This document shows, piece after piece, positions 1 to 11,197 of a stretch of 64,000 nucleotides of DNA. The stretch lies in contig CAJQUW010003166.1 of assembly GCA_907163375.1 (NCBI GenBank), forward strand, positions 154,648 through 218,647, written 5' to 3'. The DNA comes from Prostheceraeus crozeri (taxonomy: Eukaryota > Platyhelminthes > Polycladida > Euryleptidae). Position numbers and translations under genes: made by a program. The notes beneath the pieces were generated by a model. The model was not told where the DNA came from. It worked only from the letters and a program-made list of their open reading frames with translations, and did no database searches. Within the stretch, counting starts at the first letter, position 1, and every line of letters begins with the position of its first letter.

Positions 1-290
1 TTTTTGATAATGTTGGTCCTTCCGATCATTGTTACAGACGATAGCAGGCCTCGAAAATTGGTTCACCTGATGATTTCACCAACCTCTTCTTAGCTAGACA
101 GTGATGTGTAATCGAAATGATATTATAACACGCACATCACTGGCTGATGTCCAAAATCCGGCCGACAGGTCATTGTTTGAGAATGTGTGTACCACTTCCA
201 ATAGCAGGCTATGTACGACTCATCCCTTCTAGGAACGACAACAAGACCGAACAAGTTTTCCAATTCTGTGCTTAATATTTGAATGACGAC
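1..290. repeat. Interspersed repeat, copy 1 (unclassified)
   Basis: Intron sequence at the left edge that resembles 3800-4095 in the same orientation. Shared words include ATGTTGGTCCTTCCGAT, GATGATTTCACCA, AACACGCAC, GGTGTCCAAAA/CTGATGTCCAAAA and CACTTCCAATAG. No coding capacity or terminal repeats are visible, so class is unknown. It may extend beyond the window. Confidence 0.65.
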
Positions 291-587
291 TTATCTGCTT
301 CTAATTTACTGCTTCTCTACAATAGGGTAAACTGTACTGATGACGACTAATAAACTCAGATACGTTTTCAAATTCCACACTGTTCTCATCTCTCGAATTT
401 AATGCAAACTAATATCAATGCCCGATCAATCTGACTTCAGGTACTCTTCAGTTAGTGCGAAATTTTTGAAAACGTATTATTGACAATGTGAATTCAATTG
501 GCTGCATACATGCACACTTAAGTGCAAAGTGCAGACGTGTTAGGTGAAACCAACAGTGGCTACAAATTCCCATGATCTGATACCTAC

Positions 588-809
588 TTTTCCTACACCT
601 GTTCCACCCGTGAAAAGAACGCTCTGTTTTGCTTGAAGCATTTTGTCCAGGAGATATCCGTAGCGGACGGTATCTACAGTGGGGACGGTCATCTCGAAGA
701 ACGGAACCTCTTTGTTATAGCGGAACATTGGGACAATCTTTTCCCACAATTCCATGCGTCGTGTATCCACATCAACGTAGCAACTCCAGAGATCCCCGGA
801 ATTTGGCAT
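588..809 (-). CDS. DNAH6: DNAH6 exon (residues 2189-2262, AAA3 Walker A)
   Basis: Acceptor TATTTTCAG at 810, donor AAA|GTAGGT at 587, 74 codons. It encodes PNSGDLWSCYVDVDTRRMEL, VPFFEMTVPTVDTVRYGYLL and the AAA3 P-loop FTGGTGVGK, with the intron placed right after the P-loop lysine. The following exon is outside the window. Confidence 0.96.
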
Positions 810-873
810 CTGAAAATACGATCAAAATCAGATTTCTAACTCTTCAGACTTGACGCAAAGTTAATTTTCTTAC

Positions 874-2313
874 TCTGGCATCTCCGTTGTCTTCGAACTT
901 CTGCCTCATGAAATTGTCAAATGCATCCCAATTCGCTTCAATGATGTTTCCACCAATAGTCCACAGGTAACAGAAGATGAAGATTGTACATACAAGAGGG
1001 TTGAGCTTCTGTGGCTCTAAATTCAGATTCGGGGCTCCTCTGTAGGTGAGCATGACTTCTAGGAGTTTGCAAAGTGCATGGACTTTGGCTACATCTACTT
1101 GTGGAATAGCTTGTGTGCATTTCTTACTGGTATATGTCAATCCATCTTGAACGTAACGGTCGAATAAGTCAACGAGATATTCCCCAACCTCTGGCTTCAA
1201 CTTATTATTCTTCGTGAGACCGGCTATCCACATTCGGACGTATGGCATGAAACCTAGATCAACAGGATCAACATAGACCATTCCACAGCGACTGACTGTG
1301 GCTGGAGAAGCAACAGCGAGATCTTGAACTTCGAACAACATGTGAATGAACGGGGTCAATTTAATACGTTCTGAATTGGCCAAGCATAACATCTTATTAT
1401 CATCGAGGACAGTGTTCATGTTCTCAATCCACAGAGCATCGACAGGACCGTCACAAATCACCCATTGGTGATCCTGGGATGTATCTTGACACGCAATGCG
1501 AACCGTCAACGGCATGAGACCATCGTGCCATTCTAAGGTAAGTTTGTTTACTTCTCCATACAATTCTCCCATTGTGATGGATTTCGGATTGAGGACATAC
1601 GTCTTCACTGGTTGATACATTTCGGAATCTCGATTGCCCAGTGCGTGCATATTCGTCAAAGTGTCGGCAAGTACTCGATAAACTGTCGTTTTGCCACCAC
1701 CGGTTGGACCAACTAACATTACTCCATGACGAACCTCGAGTGTTTCATGGAACTGAATGATCTTCGCCACTTGCGACTCATTGACTTCAAGATCTTTGCT
1801 TTGAATCACTGACTCAATTTCCTCCTGGAAACGACCGTAATCATGCTCAGGAAGAACCACACCGGGGAACAAATCTTGAAGGATGGCCTTGAAGAGTAAA
1901 GCGTCTTGTACCAAGAACTTGGGTAGATTACTGTCACGTAGAGCGCGGATCAAAACAACGTCTTCTGCTTTGTCCGGATTTTGGCGCTTCAATGATCCTG
2001 CCATAACCAACACTGATTTTACAGCTCGCATACCAAAGTCGTAATGATCTTGTTGTGATAATTGTTCACTGCACAGCTTGTACATTTGCGTCATCTTCTG
2101 AGCCAAAGGTTTGGAAGATTCGAAACCCTCCGAGTACAAGATGACCTCAGCAATGAGACGGTAGTTCGGAACCATCATAGACATAGGTCTGAATAAGGCT
2201 TTGAGGTTGTCAGGCAACTCCGTTCGTCCAGCATATCCAGGATTCATAGTAATGAAGGCGGCGCAAGTGGACACCAACTTGATCTCTCGGCCTTCAAACA
2301 TGAAGCGATTCAC
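874..2313 (-). CDS. DNAH6: DNAH6 exon (residues 1709-2188, AAA1 end and AAA2)
   Basis: Largest exon, 480 codons, acceptor CTCCACAG at 2314 and donor AGA|GTAAGA at 873. It carries the AAA1 sensor region (AFITMNPGYAGRTELPDNLK, ALFRP), the AAA1-AAA2 connection (YSEGFESSKPLAQKM, LCSEQLSQQDHYDFGMRAVK), the AAA2 P-loop GPTGGGKTTVYR, an AAA2 Walker B-like region CDGPVDALWIENMNTVLDD, and ASPATVSRCGMVYVDP. Fully open and well conserved. Confidence 0.98.
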
Positions 2314-3148
2314 CTGTGGAGAAAGCAGAATAGTTAGATTGGAGATGCATCAGCTACATTCACTGTCATGATATCACGCCTTTCAAATATTATCATATGT
2401 CACTGTTAAAAGCAAAGATATATAGTAGGACGATTAGACGACATCCGAGTATTTTACGATTACGGCATTAACCCCTCTAAAAGAAAAGGCGTAAAATAGT
2501 CATGCGTTCTCTTGATCATGCGAATGTTTTTCTAGTGATCTTTAAATTTCATTAACTCGTCACTAACGGTTTGTTGAAATGAGTTGCCTTGTCCTTAAGT
2601 GATGGCTAATATAATCTGATATTGCTGATTTAGAGATCAATGCAGAAAAATGAATTATTTCTCCATAAATCATCAAAAGTGCGAAAAATTATTCTTTTGA
2701 GTTTCCTTAACTCTTGTTCCTGGTACTAATATACTGTATAATTTGCGTGGAAATCTTGCCTTTCAATAAACTATTAGTCTGCCTTTTTGTGGTCATTGTT
2801 TGCATTCAGAAAATTCTTCAATGAAGATGCGAAAGTGCTCTGTCAAGTATAACAAAAGTGGATTTCTAGAATCAAAGAATACAAAAGAGTGTTCTTTATA
2901 TCAGTGCATCTAAAGTTCTAAATGTTATCATTAAACGCCAGTCAGTAAGAGAATCATAACCTCACTATTTTCTGTAACACATTCTATGCATTTACGGTAT
3001 ATATTCCTTTGTCTATATTTCCTATACTTTTTGAAGTATTCATTCAGTAGATTTTTATGTACGCAAAAGTACTTATTCTTCAATATATTTTCATGAAAAT
3101 TTAATTCTATGGACAGCATTAGGCATCGTTCATGAACACAGCTATTAC
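2314..3148. other. DNAH6 intron, no feature seen
   Basis: AT-rich intron sequence between the exons at 874 and 3149. I see no coding, RNA or repeat structure that I can support. Confidence 0.6.
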
Positions 3149-3372
3149 CTTGGCAGCCTTCGCATTTCGGATAGTAATTAGCTGCTGAGCAATGACACTC
3201 AGCACTTCAATATCGATTCGATTGAATTCGTCAAAGCAACACCAAGCTCCAGATTGTGCGAGACCGGAGAAGAATCTTCCCATCATTTTGTAGTCCAGAC
3301 CGTCGGAACAGTTAAAGACGACGCACTGTTTCGCCAAGGATTTGGCCAAATCTTTCGTAGTTTCAGTCTTCC
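3149..3372 (-). CDS. DNAH6: DNAH6 exon (residues ~1634-1708, AAA1 Walker A end and Walker B)
   Basis: Acceptor TTATTACAG at 3373, donor AAG|GTAATA at 3148. It completes the P-loop ([19 protein letters not shown]), then [20 protein letters not shown] and the Walker B motif [11 protein letters not shown], ending [10 protein letters not shown]. The catalytic Lys, Asp and Glu are all present, so AAA1 appears competent. Confidence 0.97.
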
Positions 3373-3519
3373 CTGTAATAAAACAATTTGTTTGATGATG
3401 TTTATGCAATGCAAGCTTTTACGCTAATTGAGCAATTCAAATTGTCTTTTTAAATCATGTTCTTCATTTATTATGACCATAAAACTAGATTGTTTAACTC
3501 TTTCAGTTTATAATCGCTT

Positions 3520-3592
3520 ATATTTATATTTTTATACAAAAATATTTATATAAATATAAATATATTTATATTATTATTATTATTATTATTTC
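3520..3592. repeat. AT/ATT simple repeat
   Basis: Short simple-sequence tract of ATA/TATA words followed by about seven ATT units, inside a DNAH6 intron. Confidence 0.8.
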
Positions 3593-3799
3593 TTTCAGTT
3601 TACTAGAAGTGAAGAATAAATAAAAACGATGGCACATGCTGGAACTTAGTAAGATGGCAAAAAGGAATTCCTAATACCTTACAGAGAAAGGAAAAAAGTC
3701 GCGCGGTTGCTTGCGGATTGATGCGAATTCCATCAAAGTGATTCGATTATCAATATTCCTTCAGACTCAAAGAATTCAGATCATTGCGCACGAGTTTTC

Positions 3800-4095
3800 T
3801 TCATAATGTTGGTCCTTCCGATTATTATTAAAGACGATGACAGGCGCACGAGTTTTAGTTCGCCTCATGATTTCACCATTCTCTTCTCAGCATTCCTCAC
3901 TGAATGTAGCAGACAGAGGTGTGTGTTTTCGTGTGTTCGATCCAATGTGATATCACAACACGCACGCTCCTAATTCACTGGCGCTGGTGTCCAAAACCGG
4001 CTGACAGCCTATTGTTTGTCATTTCCAATAGTTGGCGATATACGAATGATCCATTCGAGAAGGAGCAAGCTGTCGAATTCTGTGATGTGCCATCT
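3800..4095. repeat. Interspersed repeat, copy 2 (unclassified)
   Basis: Second diverged copy of the repeat at 1-290, direct orientation, in the intron between the exons at 3149 and 4323. Substitutions and small indels are spread along the whole length, which suggests two old independent insertions rather than a local duplication. Confidence 0.65.
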
Positions 4096-4322
4096 CGATG
4101 TTAAGGACAGCTACGATACTTATATTCTAGAAATCGAAGCCGCGCGCGCAGATCAATCTAATTCTGTGATTGTGACATTAACATATATATCATTCTACTA
4201 TCAAGACATTAAGTAGCATGATATAGTGGCTAAATTGAATTCAAAATTTTATTTTTTGTATTCACTAGTCTACATTCGACTAATTACTAACAGAAGTTTC
4301 ACTAGATCAGACTCCTACGCAC

Positions 4323-4680
4323 CTGTGCCGGCAGGACCTGCAGGAGCACCTCCCAGATCCAGCTGCAGAGCACCCATCAGACAGAGGTAGCAGCGATCAG
4401 TAAGAGGAGTAATCACAAGACGAGGAGAAGCTCCGAGGTACTCATAACCGTAGATATACATTGAATTGGACATTCTGACAACACAGTTGTCGATATCTTG
4501 ATCCCAGTAATATCGCAACTGCTTCTGCCAATCGAAACTATTCACAGACGCCACTCCTTGTTTCACCATCTCAGTAACCATGTCACGAGCATGTACATCG
4601 ATAGTGATAAGAGCACACAGTGTAGCTCTCAGCAGTTTTGGAAGTTCTCCGCGAACAATAGCAGCGAGTCGATTCAAATC
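4323..4680 (-). CDS. DNAH6: DNAH6 exon (residues 1515-1633, start of AAA1)
   Basis: Acceptor TATTTTCAG at 4681, donor CACAG|GTGCGT at 4322. It encodes LCALITIDVHARDMV, SFDWQKQLRYYWDQD, YGYEYLGASPRLVITPLTDR and the AAA1 approach LQLDLGGAPAGPAGTG. The intron falls inside the P-loop: GPAGT-G here, K-T-E-T-T in the next exon. AAA1 is the main ATP hydrolysis site of the motor. Confidence 0.97.
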
Positions 4681-5779
4681 CTGAAAATAACAAATGAAAG
4701 TCAATTTTCAACTCAACGTCTACCCGTGTAGCGCACTTTCAAGACACCAATGTCTTCTACGTCTAGGGCTACACTTAGGACATTTCTAGTTTAACTTAAA
4801 AGATAAATAATTACTGGCTGTGTACTCGCATCCTTGCTGCCATCTTGTTTACTTTACCTTTTACCTATCCCATCCTCTTCACCCCATCACTGTTGCGTCG
4901 GGCATCGTCAGTTGACAGCTGATCTATTCTCACATTTCACGATCTTTTTTCATTATTCTCCTGTAAGTGCGAGGTTCTCATATCTCTACCTAAGGTCTCC
5001 TTCTTCTAAGAAAGCTGCTTCTCTCAGTTGATCGCTCATTTTTCTACACTTCATTGGCCTTCCAAAAGACTTGGCGGTTGGCCTAAAAAGACACCATGCA
5101 GGATTCGCCGAAGCAACACATCAGAATGAACTCAGCTGTAACGATGCATGTGTTCATTAGTTCATTGCGATTTCATTCTTTGTTATTAAGTTCTTGTTCT
5201 CCGTCAGCAGTGGCCGGTGCAGTGAACTGCATGCGTCACTGCATGTTTTTCCGTGCATTTACCACAACATTTTTCTTTGAAGATTATACACTGTATAATA
5301 TAGCCTATATATAATTTCCATGCGAGAAGCGTGTCCTTGCCCCAACTGCATACATTAAAATCGGTGACCTTTCCAGCTAAATCAAACCCTCTCATGAGAG
5401 CATGTGGAATGTGACCGCTCCCCATTCACTATTTGACCGCATAACTTTGCCATCAATCCAACAACTGCAGATTATCTCGTAGGACATCTGTGACAGCCTT
5501 GTAGTAAGTGATGATTTCATGGCCGCTCTCATTTCTTGTTAACTTATGTGATAAAAAAAACATTCAATTATGAAAGAGGACCTGACTAGTCATTTTCTAG
5601 CTTTGTAGTTGAATAAAGTAATGAGTCGTTGAAGCTGCTATTATTGTTCTTGTTTGCCGTACAAAATGTTTTGACTAACGAATAGAAAAAAATTGGTGCA
5701 GAAAACAAAAGCAACATTACATCTTAAACGACTCTCTCCAACTACAAAACAATAAAGTTTTGAAGGCACATGATTTCAC
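4681..5779. other. DNAH6 intron, no clear feature
   Basis: About 1.1 kb of intron. Pyrimidine-rich at 4830-5060 on the plus strand. Short open frames here have no recognisable similarity and look accidental. Confidence 0.5.
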
Positions 5780-5941
5780 CTGGTAACTCTTCTTCTCGTA
5801 TTCTGCCATTCCTTCCATTCTCTGCTCAGGTGAGACGTCTTCTTCCAGCACCATGGTGATATCACGACACCAGATCAGTTGGGAAACCGTAAGAACAATC
5901 TGGCTGGCATGCATCTTCAGCCATTCTTCACGTTCATTTGT
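5780..5941 (-). CDS. DNAH6: DNAH6 exon (residues 1461-1514)
   Basis: Acceptor GATTTCAG at 5942, donor CAG|GTGAAA at 5779, 54 codons. It encodes HASQIVLTVSQLIWCRDITM, the conserved Q-W-C-R motif before AAA1, then a charged linker EDVSPEQRMEGMAEYEKKSY. Confidence 0.93.
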
Positions 5942-6775
5942 CTGAAATCCAAACCATAGACTAAGTTTATTAAGTGGAGTAGCAACTTAGTATTGATTAA
6001 ATCCCCAAATGTGTGTGCAGTTCCGAGTTGATGACATGAACTCAACTTGAGATCCAATATCATACTTTTCACACTTTTGGAGAAATTTACACGCAATCGA
6101 TTGATAATGATAGCAAAACAGAAGGAATAATAGCTTGCTAAATTAACAATTCGATGGGCTATTATTAGTTTAAGACACAGCCTTGTTAATAATAGTATTT
6201 TCTTAAGCATGATCATATCACAAATTACCTGCCACTGACAGAGATGAAAATATTTCACAATCAGAGACATAATAATCTTTAATGGCATCGCTATTCAGAT
6301 TCAAGAACTGGAACATAAATTAAGTGAATCACAAAATTATATCGATGAAAATTGAATTGAAAGCTTAAAATTTAGGCAAGAAGCACAATAAGATCTCACC
6401 TTTTTACTTGATGACATGTATTATGATGTGGTTCATGTAATTTCCCTGATAATCAGCTTAATTTCGGCTTAATTAAGATGCCTGTTAGCAAACATTCATT
6501 CCTTTGATATCCAACATGTGTTTCATACTACTTATAAATTGTGTTCATGTCAATAGTATATAAACAAAGGATTGATGTTAAAAAATTTAGCTCTTTAAAA
6601 AATGCTCAAATAACTTTTGGACTGCAGGAACGTGATTTCAGCAGAAAATGAGAATCCTTTGATATGAAATTTTCATTCTACAAATAGTTTTCGAGTCAGC
6701 ACTCTACCTAATATATACGTACTTAATCTATGATTCAAACATTTCACTTAAGTCATCAATGTTTATCAAGTTTAC

Positions 6776-6946
6776 CTCATACTCGTTGATTGCATGCTTC
6801 ATCAACTTCCGTAAGTTTGAAAACATGCCTTCCTCCACTTTCCCGAGCCAGTCCTCAACATTTCCTCGAGCTTTCAAACCTTTGCCAAGAGAAACCTTTT
6901 CATTCTCTGGAGATATCATCGCGTGAATGTCGTTGCTAAACGTCAT
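6776..6946 (-). CDS. DNAH6: DNAH6 exon (residues 1404-1460, linker end)
   Basis: Acceptor TTCTGCAG at 6947, donor GAG|GTAAAC at 6775, 57 codons. It encodes AMISPENEKVSLGKGLKARG, NVEDWLGKVEEGMFSNLRKL and MKHAINEYE, the conserved end of the linker. Confidence 0.95.
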
Positions 6947-7113
6947 CTGCAGAAGAAACAGATTCACGGCGTAAATTATGATCCAAATATCAGAAATTTT
7001 GATTATTTTCTTCACTAGTTTTTTCGCACTTCAAATGTCAATATATGTCGCCAATATAATAACAAATATGCTTTTTAGGTCTTGCTAGTTAGAAAAGAGA
7101 AAAGTCCAATTAC

Positions 7114-7416
7114 CTCCATAGGAACTTCAGGCTCCTCGCCCTCAGGCTGTTCCTTTGGCTCCACAATGCCGAATTCAAGTTTCGCGATAGCATCGAAGCA
7201 TTTCCTCAAGTGAGGCTGTACGGCCTGTGGATTACGCGTTTGTGCAAGGATTTCCAGCAGTTCATCATTGGAGAGGAAATAGAAGCGCGGGAAGATGACA
7301 CGCTTGGATTCTAGATAGGCTTCCAGACATTTCTGGATCTGATCAAGCAGTGCATTGTTGTTGCGGAACGTGTCCAGCAAGCCTGGTTGAGTGGCAGCCC
7401 TGACAGCGAGAGGAAC
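7114..7416 (-). CDS. DNAH6: DNAH6 exon (residues 1303-1403, linker domain)
   Basis: Acceptor AATTACAG at 7417, donor GAG|GTAATT at 7113, 101 codons. It carries the universal dynein linker signature NNNALLDQIQKCLEAYLESK, RVIFPRFYFLSNDELLEILA and TRNPQAVQPHLRKCFDAIAK, then an acidic tail rich in Glu and Pro. Confidence 0.97.
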
Positions 7417-7547
7417 CTGTAATTAAAAGGATTGTTGTGGCCATTTGATGCGTTTTCAATACACGAAACTCCCAGCACGAGGCGACCTTACATTGACACG
7501 TCTAAGTATTGTCGCCTCGATTGACTGGATCTTCATTATAAACTTAC

Positions 7548-8378
7548 CTTTTGAACTTTGCGCATTATCTCCTTATATGACTTGTCTACAGAAGCGAACA
7601 TCTTTGCTTCACTTGGCAGTTGGCGCTGAATATCTGGAGCAGAGAAAATGCTCTCCAAGTAGAGCCAACTTCTCTGACAGTTGAGCCACTCGTCCAACGT
7701 TTTCCCAAAGAGGTCTAGCTGCTGTTGCCAATCGTCCACGCGGTGCTTGATTGGTCCAACGTGTCTGGATGAGGCGATTGTGGCCACATTGATGTTAGAA
7801 TCGTCCAGTAATTGTTGAATATCATCCGTGCCTCCGAGAATGAATATGTCCTTGCTGTCTTTATGTGGAAGAACAACAAATTCACATGTTTTCCAGGCGT
7901 CGTCCACTTTCTTCAGGATGGCTTCGAGACCAGCCTCAGAGCTCGCTTGACCGGAAATTTCTTCAATTTGTTCCGTAAACTCGAAAGCATTTAGCTCGAT
8001 AAGTTTTCCGAGAGTCAATGGTTCCTCCGACTCACTTATCTTGTAGCTGATGATTTCCTCAATCTTCTCCCAATGTCTCGGCTTGAGAGTTGGATTTCTA
8101 AGGTTAGTGATTACTGGCATCTTCTCTCGCATGTTCTCTACCCGTTCCTTCAGTTGAGGGACCACAGGATTTGGAGGTAAACCTTTCTCCAGTTGTGCCA
8201 CAGACTTGACGTATTTCATAGTGTGCGAATTCAACTCTTCAGGATCCAGACCAGCAAATGGAGCAACAACCCATTCTTCAAACATAGTGTCCCAGTCGTC
8301 GATTGCTCCCCATAGCAACTGTTTCAACTTCAACTCAGCATACACTTCTTCAAGTTCATCAAACTTGGTTTGTTCGAC
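7548..8378 (-). CDS. DNAH6: DNAH6 exon (residues 1026-1302, linker domain)
   Basis: Acceptor CGTTACAG at 8379, donor AAG|GTAAGT at 7547, 277 whole codons. This is the start of the dynein linker (DHC_N2), the arm that swings during the power stroke. Hallmarks: AELKLKQLLW, QLEKGLPPNPVVPQLKERV, ITNLRNPTLKPRHW, ISGQASSEAGLEAILKKVDD, VVLPHKDSKDIFILGGTDDI, INVATIASSRHVGPIKHRV, LNCQRSWLYLESIFSAPDIQ and RQLPSEAKMF. Sequence is very conserved and intact. Confidence 0.97.
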
Positions 8379-10029
8379 CTGTAACGGAAGGCAACAATAT
8401 CAGATATATTATCAAGGAAATATTCCTGAGGTATTGTAATACCAAACAGAATGTGAAGAACACAAATTTTATCAATTTCCAATGAAAATAACATTTGCTT
8501 ACTTGCAGTATATTTGGATAATACTTTGTATAATAATCCTGGCAGAAAGATTTAGCAAGAAATTGAATAGAAATTCCAGATTTTCTATTCATCCAACAGA
8601 CTAACCGACTAATGTCAGACTTACATTAAGATCACGTATTCCCTTACCACGTCCTCCCGCCATAATTACTAACTGAAGGGAAAAATCGATGGAATGGCTT
8701 ATTAATATCAAAATTACTTTTCCAGCGATGAAATTAAAATAGAACTGTAACTTTCATCAACAATATTTACCTCAAAGCTTGTCTCAGTAATTTTCTCAGT
8801 CAGAGCCTGTCAAATAATCAGATATTCCTTTGACAAATAATATTGAGGGAATGACATAACATTTGAATTATTATTTAGTACTGAAGTTCTAAGAAATCTG
8901 TTCATCAATAATTCGTTTGTGCTCAAGGAAAGAGCTATGTTGAGAGATTTTCTACTAGTTGCTGCAATTTTTAATGCCCTGTCAGGATGCATTGCAGAGT
9001 AATTATTCGACCAAACATGTTCCAAGCTTTTCCGATATGTCAAATCTCAACACGTGTGACCACCATGAGACATGTTCCGGCCCGCTTTGTCTCATAAGTC
9101 GTTCGCCGATTCGAACCAGCGACGTTGGAGCTAGAGGGCGTGCAAGCATGTCCTCTAACCACAAGGCCACCGGACCATCTGATGAGAGTGTGAATCAGCC
9201 AAGATGGCAATACTTTGTCACCGGCATATGGAGGGCGGATTGCATTCTGCAAACACTTAATGATGCATCCGATATCGAAGTTAGAGAAGACTACATAGTT
9301 ACACAAATAATGCGATTTGGACCACATAAGATAGGGTAAGTGTTCATATGTTTAACGGACACTTACTTAAACATTATTCAACTATGTTTAAGTCCATACT
9401 TTGACTATGATCCGTCGTCATTGAGACGCAATGTACATTTTGATATGAAATTATTGAATAATCTTCTTATCTAGGGTTCGCAAAATTCATTTGACATGTC
9501 ACAAGCATTCAATTTCAGAAAAGAATACGCTGACATGTAAAATCTTGCAGCAACGAATGAGTTTACATTTCAAAAACTCACAATAGAAGTCATACAGATG
9601 AATCAGTCCATATTGATTCGGATGCGTTCACGGTAGTGTAATAAAGAGTTAGCATGACATGTTCACTTATTCAATTATGTCAAAAATCAATTATGCACAA
9701 AAATATATTTCTGAACAATTCTGGAATAATATTCAATAAATAATTTAACAATGTTCATCCATCGACATTATAATTCATATCATTATACTTATTGCCAATA
9801 ACTTATTATGTCTCCTAAGATTGCAGTACCAGACATACATGCATTTCTGAAATTATATTCAAATCGCGCGAATTCAGATTAATGTGATTGCACAAATGTG
9901 GCTAAATTTGAAAAAATGATGACTGATGTCTTGTATTTAAATAGGCTAATACATCAATATATTTCATATGGAAATAGAGAAAAAATTGCTTAGAAAATTA
10001 TCAAAGATCCTAGTGACTAATTTTCTTAC
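8379..10029. other. DNAH6 intron with one SINE
   Basis: The exons on either side join directly in frame (NFK to VEQTKFDELEE), so no missing exon is expected. Apart from the tRNA-like SINE at 9040-9178 I see nothing supportable. Confidence 0.55.
9040..9178 (-). mobile_element. tRNA-derived SINE
   Basis: Minus strand carries an RNA polymerase III type promoter: an A-box like TGGTTAGAGG near 9160-9150 and a B-box GGTTCGAATC at 9117-9108. The parts between do not fold into a proper tRNA cloverleaf, so this is a SINE head or tRNA relic rather than a gene. Limits of the body are approximate. Confidence 0.65.
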
Positions 10030-10308
10030 CTTGAAATTCTTCTGGTACGTCTTGTATGTGTACGCTCTCTTCTGTAATTCCTCCATTCGTGCTTGAAGTT
10101 TACTCAGCTCCTTCTTCACCTTATCCTTGTCAGCATTAGCATCAAGAATCATTGGATTCTGGGCTTCTTGTTTGACCTCTTTCACTTCTTTATTGAGATC
10201 AGCGATATCCTTGTCCAAACAAGAGCAGAATTTGTCGATGTTACCATCACGCTCCGCCAATGCTTTGTCAATGGCGTTCTTTGCTCGATCAATCGATGGG
10301 AAGAGAGT
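10030..10308 (-). CDS. DNAH6: DNAH6 exon (residues 933-1025, helical tail near linker)
   Basis: Acceptor TCTTTTCAG at 10309, donor AAG|GTAAGA at 10029, 93 whole codons. Charged heptad-like sequence rich in Lys, Glu and Asp (KDIADLNKEVKEVKQEAQN, LQARMEELQKRAYTYKTYQ), predicted coiled-coil or long helix just before the linker domain. Confidence 0.94.
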
Positions 10309-10790
10309 CTGAAAAGATAAGCATGAAAAATCAATAATTATTTCAGGTCAGAACATTTTGTGTTATCTTTGCACATGTGGGTCGCTGAATATTACTCAGC
10401 TTGAATGCGTCAGTCAAGAAAAACCTTATCCCTTAGCCATGAATACAACAGCACAATGACAATCAATATTTCTATCGGATTTCACTACTACTATTATTAT
10501 ATTTGAACAGTACAATGACTGAAAGTGCAAAAAGGAATGTGGAAATTATTATGGAATTCTCGGCCAGCTAACATTCATGCAAGTCGAGTTACCTCTTTTT
10601 GTTTTAATTTTATTTCGACAATCAATATATAAACATTATCAATATTCTATGATCACTGCATTGTATGTAATAAATATTTGTCAGATTGAAGCTGAAATAA
10701 GTAATGTGAACATCCTCAGGATATCTATATAGTGCTGATCATCCGACTGCAACATCGATGCTAAAAAATTAATTGTGTATATTTTGTTAC

Positions 10791-11197
10791 CTGATAAACA
10801 GCAAGATCCTCTGGATTGATAGGCACATGAAACTGCTCAATTAGTTCATACATTTCCTTCACCACCTCCGCTTCTTGTTCGAGTGGTTCTATGCGAACTT
10901 GAATTTCGTCTAAGAACGTCAGACTATTGACGTATTCAGTAGTAGCCGTTGGTGTGGTGGACAGAGCATATTCAGCATCCTGCGATTCTGCCATCAAACG
11001 GTCCACTTCTTTGCGTGCCATTATCGGTAGGAGTTCATTAATGGCTTCAAGACATCTTTGAGGTGATGGCAGTAAAAGTTCTTTCATATTTACAGCATCT
11101 ACGAGCAGCAATCCCAATGGTCGTTTCTCAGAGATTCGAAGGGCCATCTTGTGTTGGCGATGATATCGTGACAAAGCCTCACGGAAGAATGCCACAT
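10791..11197 (-). CDS. DNAH6: DNAH6 exon (residues ~797-932)
   Basis: Acceptor TTGTTGTAG at 11198, donor CAG|GTAACA at 10790. The first two bases complete a codon left by the previous exon, giving QVEHNVAFFREALSRYH. It continues with LGLLLVDAVNMKELLLPSP, QDAEYAL, TTEYVNSLTFLDEIQ and PINPEDLAVYQ, all conserved tail (DHC_N1/N2 junction) elements. Confidence 0.94.

Noticed and set aside
9961..10029. Extension of the DNAH6 exon past 10030 into the intron
   Set aside because: A canonical donor AAG|GTAAGA lies at 10029 and the next exon joins in phase to give the conserved YQKNFK-VEQTKFDELEE.
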